Assembly: GCF_030814225.1 (NCBI RefSeq)
Contig: NZ_JAUSUR010000010.1
Location: 1-64,000, forward strand
DNA from: Breznakia pachnodae
GTDB taxonomy: Bacteria; Bacillota_I; Bacilli_A; Erysipelotrichales; Erysipelotrichaceae
Direction of reading: 5' to 3'
Length of the DNA stretch: 64,000 nucleotides
This document shows, piece by piece, positions 60,407 through 64,000 of this stretch. Both the position numbers and the translations under genes were made by a program. Numbering within the stretch: position 1 is the first letter of the stretch; each line of letters opens with the position of its first letter. The notes under the pieces were generated by a model that worked only from the letters and a program-made list of their open reading frames with translations, ran no database searches and was not told where the DNA came from.

Positions 60407-62035
60407 TTGCTAGATTGGATTATAGAAGGAATACGAGTTCTTATATGGGGATTAACTAGCGCTTGTTTGCGATTAATGGATGTATGCTATGATATCGTAA
60501 TTGAAATTGCATCTGCTGACTTTTTAAGTACTTCAGATGTATGGGGATGGTATTATGCGACCATGTCCTTTTTAGGTCTATTGATAATCGTGCGTGCAAT
60601 TGCAGTATATTTCAAATTTGCATTTGATGAAGAATTCCGAGAAAAAGTTAGTGTAAGTAATTTTCTCCATAAATTAATCGGAATTGTTTTCGTAATCTTG
60701 TTATTACCTCAGATACTAGGTTTCGTTTCATCTGTTTCATCTTGGGGAATGCAGAACACCAGCATTATATTAGGAACGTCACCAGATACAAAGCCATCTA
60801 CACTAATCATTACAGCGTTTATGAATACTGAAAATGGTGAGTACAACGAAAGTGGTGAATGGGTAGCAGGAGAAAAGGTAACGTATACAATAGAAGATGT
60901 TGATATTAATGAAGATGGAGAAGGAGATGACGACTATAAATTCTTCAATGAAATTGGAGATTTATTTACTGTAGCAATCATCGGAATTGCAGCTGCAATT
61001 ATGTTGATAATGAATGCAGTGCAAATAGGAAAGAGAAGTTATGGATTAGTTATGAAACTCATCATAGCCCCACTTCCTATTTCATCACTAGTCGTTCCTG
61101 GGGATGAAACATTCAGTATGTGGAGAAAAATGATAACCAGTGATTATTTGTTGAACTTCTTTCAGACTTTAATGATTATGATCATAATGATTTTATCTGG
61201 AAGCAAAGTGATTTCAGATATGTCCGTTTGGGCGCAAATCATTAGTTTTATTGCAGGTCTACTAATGCTATTATCCGGAGTTCCAGAGCTAAGTAAAATT
61301 TTAGGTGGTGATACCTCTCAAGGAAGTGTTTTGCAGCAATTAGCATCATTCAGAATGGCAACAAGAGGAATGGGACATGGTATTGCTGAAAAAGCAAAAG
61401 CAATTGCAGGGACTGGTGTAACTGCTGGTGCAGGAGCCGGTTATGGAATAGGTCGATTGCTTGGTGGTAAAAGCATGGGGCAACTCAATGCGGAGAAAAC
61501 TGCTAAAGCTGAAAAAGCATCTGAGAATGGTTTTATGGGAGGAAATAAGGCAGATGATAATCCTGGAGGATTTGCTTCTACTCCTAAAGATGATGGAAGT
61601 GGTAATACGAATGTATCTGATAGTAGTAAAGTGGATAATCATGATCAATCGTTTTTGAATAACGAGAATGATACAAACGAGAACTTAAATGTAGAAGGTG
61701 GTTCTCAAGGATTCGATACAATAGGGAAACCTGCAGAAGGAACAGGATTAGGTGGATCGTCAACTTTTTCTGACAATGCAACTCAACAAGGCGTTGGAGA
61801 AGCACAGGGTGCAGAGGCTACTCGACTATCAAGAGATGGAACAATTGTAAATAATTTTGCTAACAAAGCAGCTACTATGAATGGAGCAAAAGGATTTGCT
61901 GCTAACTTTGCATCAAATTCATCGCGACATTTGTATCAATCTAGTATGAATAGAATTGATAGATCGCGCGCTTACAGAATGACTACATCAATAAAACAAC
62001 TTGGATCTAAACCACCAGTGGAAGGAGGAAGCTAA
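60407..62035 (+). CDS. VirB6/TrbL-like conjugation channel protein
   Basis: A 542-residue protein. At least five hydrophobic helices lie in residues 1-300 (for example FLHKLIGIVFVILLLPQILG; LLNFFQTLMIMIIMILSG), then a Gly/Ala/Asn-rich hydrophilic tail of about 220 residues. This is the plan of VirB6/PrgH-type inner-membrane proteins of Gram-positive type IV systems. It starts with TTG at 60407, which has a near-perfect AAAGGAGGTG site. Confidence 0.75.
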   Translation: MLDWIIEGIRVLIWGLTSACLRLMDVCYDIVIEIASADFLSTSDVWGWYYATMSFLGLLIIVRAIAVYFKFAFDEEFREKVSVSNFLHKLIGIVFVILLLPQILGFVSSVSSWGMQNTSIILGTSPDTKPSTLIITAFMNTENGEYNESGEWVAGEKVTYTIEDVDINEDGEGDDDYKFFNEIGDLFTVAIIGIAAAIMLIMNAVQIGKRSYGLVMKLIIAPLPISSLVVPGDETFSMWRKMITSDYLLNFFQTLMIMIIMILSGSKVISDMSVWAQIISFIAGLLMLLSGVPELSKILGGDTSQGSVLQQLASFRMATRGMGHGIAEKAKAIAGTGVTAGAGAGYGIGRLLGGKSMGQLNAEKTAKAEKASENGFMGGNKADDNPGGFASTPKDDGSGNTNVSDSSKVDNHDQSFLNNENDTNENLNVEGGSQGFDTIGKPAEGTGLGGSSTFSDNATQQGVGEAQGAEATRLSRDGTIVNNFANKAATMNGAKGFAANFASNSSRHLYQSSMNRIDRSRAYRMTTSIKQLGSKPPVEGGS

Positions 62036-62036
62036 T

Positions 62037-62459
62037 ATGAGGCAACCATTAATATTTAAAACAAGCAAGAACTTTAAACGTGGATTGTTTATCATGAACC
62101 GATATAGACCAAGTGACATGATAATTATTTTAAGTACAATAGCATTTAGCGTATTGTCTATTATATTGTACTTAAATCTGGTTGATGAATCAGAAACCTT
62201 AATAAAACTAATAATTGTAGGTCTACTATTGTTACCAGTGTTAGCTGTGTACTTATTGTTTATGCCAATGCCTACGTATTTTAATGTATTAGATTTTCTA
62301 AAGGTATGGATAAGATGGCAATTCAAACAAAAAGTATGGAAATGGGAAGGTATTCATCAATTTGATTACTATGATGTTGATGATGAGCAGGAAGGAGAAG
62401 GACATGGAAAACCCAATAAAAGGATACGTAGAAAAAAGAAACAAAAAAAGAACTCGTAA
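62037..62459 (+). CDS. VirB3/PrgI-like conjugation protein
   Basis: A 140-residue protein with two hydrophobic helices (MIIILSTIAFSVLSIILYL; LIIVGLLLLPVLAVYLLFM) and a C-terminal cytosolic Trp/Lys-rich tail (KVWIRWQFKQKVWKWEGI). The position between VirB6- and VirB4-like genes and the two-helix plan fit PrgI/VirB3. GGAGGAAG precedes the ATG, and its end overlaps the next gene. Confidence 0.6.
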   Translation: MRQPLIFKTSKNFKRGLFIMNRYRPSDMIIILSTIAFSVLSIILYLNLVDESETLIKLIIVGLLLLPVLAVYLLFMPMPTYFNVLDFLKVWIRWQFKQKVWKWEGIHQFDYYDVDDEQEGEGHGKPNKRIRRKKKQKKNS

Positions 62460-63054
62460 AGAAGTAGCTACTACTTTACAATGGATAGATATAGAAGAGG
62501 TTTGCGAGCATCATATCCGATTGAAAGGAAAAAAGAATAATATAATAGTGGGTATTAAGTTAGATCCTCATTCACTGTTCCTGAATAGCCGAGCAGAGCA
62601 AACAAAAAGAATACATTTACTAAGAATGTCACTTAATCGTCTGAATATGGATTTGTGGCATGGATTCGTATTTAATCCAGTCAATTTGGACTCCTATATA
62701 TCTATGCTTTCACGTCAAGCAATAGGAGAAACTGATCCAGTCATATTAGAAATGATTGATGATGATATAGATAAAGCAGGAGCATTTATTAGAGACTTCA
62801 GAGAACTGGAGTTTTTTATAATGTTGAAAGGGACTGTTGGGAATAAATTTGAGGACCAGTTTCACCAACTGCAGGCATCACTTAAAAGTGCTTTGTTTAC
62901 GTTTAAACAATTAAATAGAATAGATTATGATAACTATATTTCTTATGCGTTTGAAAATACTCTTGTTAATGATTATTACTTCTCAAGAGGTATCTTTGGA
63001 GAAGATATGGATATAACTAAATTAGATGATGTGGAGGATGATGAAGATGAGTAA
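62404..63054 (+). CDS. Conjugation-associated protein of unknown family
   Basis: A 216-residue soluble protein starting at 62404 (GGAAGGAG 5 bases before) inside the preceding gene. It has a short beta-rich region (HHIRLKGKKNNIIVGIKLDPHS, in part) and an alpha-helical remainder. The strand pattern is like the N-terminal part of VirB4-type proteins, so it may be a split-off VirB4 N-domain or a partner. It overlaps the VirB4-like start by 8 bases. Confidence 0.5.
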   Translation: MENPIKGYVEKRNKKRTRKEVATTLQWIDIEEVCEHHIRLKGKKNNIIVGIKLDPHSLFLNSRAEQTKRIHLLRMSLNRLNMDLWHGFVFNPVNLDSYISMLSRQAIGETDPVILEMIDDDIDKAGAFIRDFRELEFFIMLKGTVGNKFEDQFHQLQASLKSALFTFKQLNRIDYDNYISYAFENTLVNDYYFSRGIFGEDMDITKLDDVEDDEDE

Positions 63055-64000
63055 AAGATATAAATCAAGGATTGCTCCACCAACGATAATTGAAAAAGAA
63101 AATTACTATCAAATTGGAGAGTATTATATTCGTAACTTTTTAGTAACTGCACTGCCCCAGGAGTTTGGGTTGGGAATGCTTAGTTACTATACCAGCAATC
63201 CGAATATTAAAGTTTTCGCAAAAACAAATCAGCTAAAAATGGATATATCTGTTCCATTGAATAAGGAATATAAAGAGAAGGAAAATGAATGGAAGAAAAC
63301 GAAAGATATTGAGCTGAAAGAACGATTAGAAAAACAGCTAATTGGGATGAACGAATATATTCGTGACATTGTCGCAAATAATGATAAAACACTCAATCTA
63401 ACAATTATTTTTTCTGTTCGTGCAAATACAAAAGAAGATTTAGAAGATCGTAGTGCAGATTTAAAATCCACGCTACGAATGGATGGATTTAAGATTGAAC
63501 CATTACTTATGGCTCAATTAGACTTATTTAAGCATACTACTCCATTGTTTACTTCTACAGGATTCTCAAAGACGATGGAAATAAATCTAGGTGTTCCAAT
63601 CACAACCAAGAGCTTTGCTGGTATGTGGCCGTACACCTTCGAAACAATGAAAGATAAAAGTGGATTCCTTTTTGCCAGAGAAAAGAATAACTCTGGTGTA
63701 ATTATTTGGGATCCTTTTTTGTACCTTCATGACAAACAAAAATCAGTAGAAGAAAATCGACTTACAGCGAATATCGTAATATTTGGGAAAACTGGATCAG
63801 GGAAAACTACAACAGAAGATTTGATTCTAAGAGATTTTATAAAAAAGAAAATATTACTAATCTGGGCAGATCCTGAAAATAAGAATAAATATCTTACTCA
63901 AAAGTATGGAGGAACATTTATTAAATGGGGAAGTAAAGGTAGTCAAATCAATATCTTTGATTTAAAACCAATTTCTATTGACGAAGACGAGGATGAAGTA
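63047..64000 (+). CDS. VirB4-family ATPase (partial, runs off the window)
   Basis: The first 318 codons of a VirB4/PrgJ-type ATPase, open to the window end. The N-terminal domain (RYKSRIAPPTIIEKENYYQIG, in part; YYIRNFLVTALP) is followed by a Walker A motif IFGKTGSGKTTTEDL near residue 249 and IWADPENKNKY. It powers assembly and substrate transfer of the type IV secretion channel. GGAGG at 63033-63037 favours the ATG at 63047 over 63041. Confidence 0.88.
   Translation, partial: MSKRYKSRIAPPTIIEKENYYQIGEYYIRNFLVTALPQEFGLGMLSYYTSNPNIKVFAKTNQLKMDISVPLNKEYKEKENEWKKTKDIELKERLEKQLIGMNEYIRDIVANNDKTLNLTIIFSVRANTKEDLEDRSADLKSTLRMDGFKIEPLLMAQLDLFKHTTPLFTSTGFSKTMEINLGVPITTKSFAGMWPYTFETMKDKSGFLFAREKNNSGVIIWDPFLYLHDKQKSVEENRLTANIVIFGKTGSGKTTTEDLILRDFIKKKILLIWADPENKNKYLTQKYGGTFIKWGSKGSQINIFDLKPISIDEDEDEV

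Larger units (their letters stand above)
41485..64000. mobile_element. Integrative conjugative element (left part)
   Basis: From just after tRNA-Leu(TAA) to the window end the genes are almost all on the plus strand. They include many small hypothetical proteins, a relaxase-like protein, ParA/ParB, a large adhesin with lipoproteins and a type IV secretion set (VirB2-, VirB6-, VirB3- and VirB4-like). This is the content of a Gram-positive conjugative element. The left boundary is placed at the tRNA by inference. No integrase, coupling ATPase or right end is in view. A plasmid-like origin of the genes (ParAB) does not exclude integration. Confidence 0.75.

Overview
The window reads as an AT-rich, low-GC Gram-positive (Firmicutes) chromosome with an integrated conjugative element at its right end. 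The wealth of mannose-family PTS operons, AEC transporters, PRD/Mga/RpiR regulators and A-rich codon use would suit an Erysipelotrichia-like gut or oral bacterium, but the taxon is inferred from gene content only.

Left and centre (1 to about 39,500): chromosomal carbohydrate and regulatory genes. A 9-bp minisatellite at the left edge precedes a MerR-family gene. Its likely target promoter (19-bp spacer carrying a palindrome) drives a histidine phosphatase and a PRD protein. A nucleoid-associated protein and an AraC regulator follow. The AraC gene diverges from an operon holding a complete mannose-type PTS (B, C, D, A), a cytoplasmic GH28-like beta-helix enzyme and L-arabinose isomerase, L-ribulose-5-phosphate 4-epimerase and an FGGY kinase. 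An RpiR regulator separates it from a beta-glucoside locus: a GH1 6-phospho-beta-glucosidase diverges from a glucose-family PTS permease whose EIIBC and EIIA parts lie in two frames joined at an A9 run, with mirror-image regulatory arms between them. Then come a two-component system beside a His-rich secreted protein, an AEC transporter, an SdpR/SdpI-like pair, an HxlR regulator, an Mga-like regulator, a CPBP protease and a zinc-ribbon membrane protein. A LevR-like regulator with a degenerate AAA+ domain diverges from a second mannose-type PTS operon containing a 2-hydroxyacid dehydrogenase, a KDPG-type aldolase, two mannitol-dehydrogenase-family enzymes and an alpha-carbonic anhydrase. A second AEC transporter, a GltD-like flavoprotein, tRNA-Asn and an inositol-monophosphatase-family enzyme complete this part.

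Right (about 41,200 to the end): tRNA-Leu(TAG), tRNA-Cys and tRNA-Leu(TAA) are followed by what looks like an integrative conjugative element running off the window. It carries small accessory proteins, structured non-coding stretches, a candidate type I toxin peptide, a relaxase-like protein, a membrane M41 (FtsH-type) peptidase without an ATPase domain, ParA/ParB, Ig-domain lipoproteins, a 1303-residue Cna-B/VaFE adhesin and a type IV secretion set (VirB2-, VirB6-, VirB3- and VirB4-like) in the order seen in pCF10-type systems. No integrase is visible, so it would lie beyond the right edge.

The most unusual signals are: eight copies of a 21-bp palindrome (ACATGGACA-N3-TGTCCATGT), seven of them just in front of the ribosome binding site of a gene of the element that encodes ParAB; a two-hairpin module repeated three times in the same element; a 22-residue hydrophobic peptide whose mRNA can sequester its own Shine-Dalgarno sequence; the apparent -1 frameshift in the PTS permease; and the LevR-like regulator that has lost its sigma-54 loop and Walker B glutamate.
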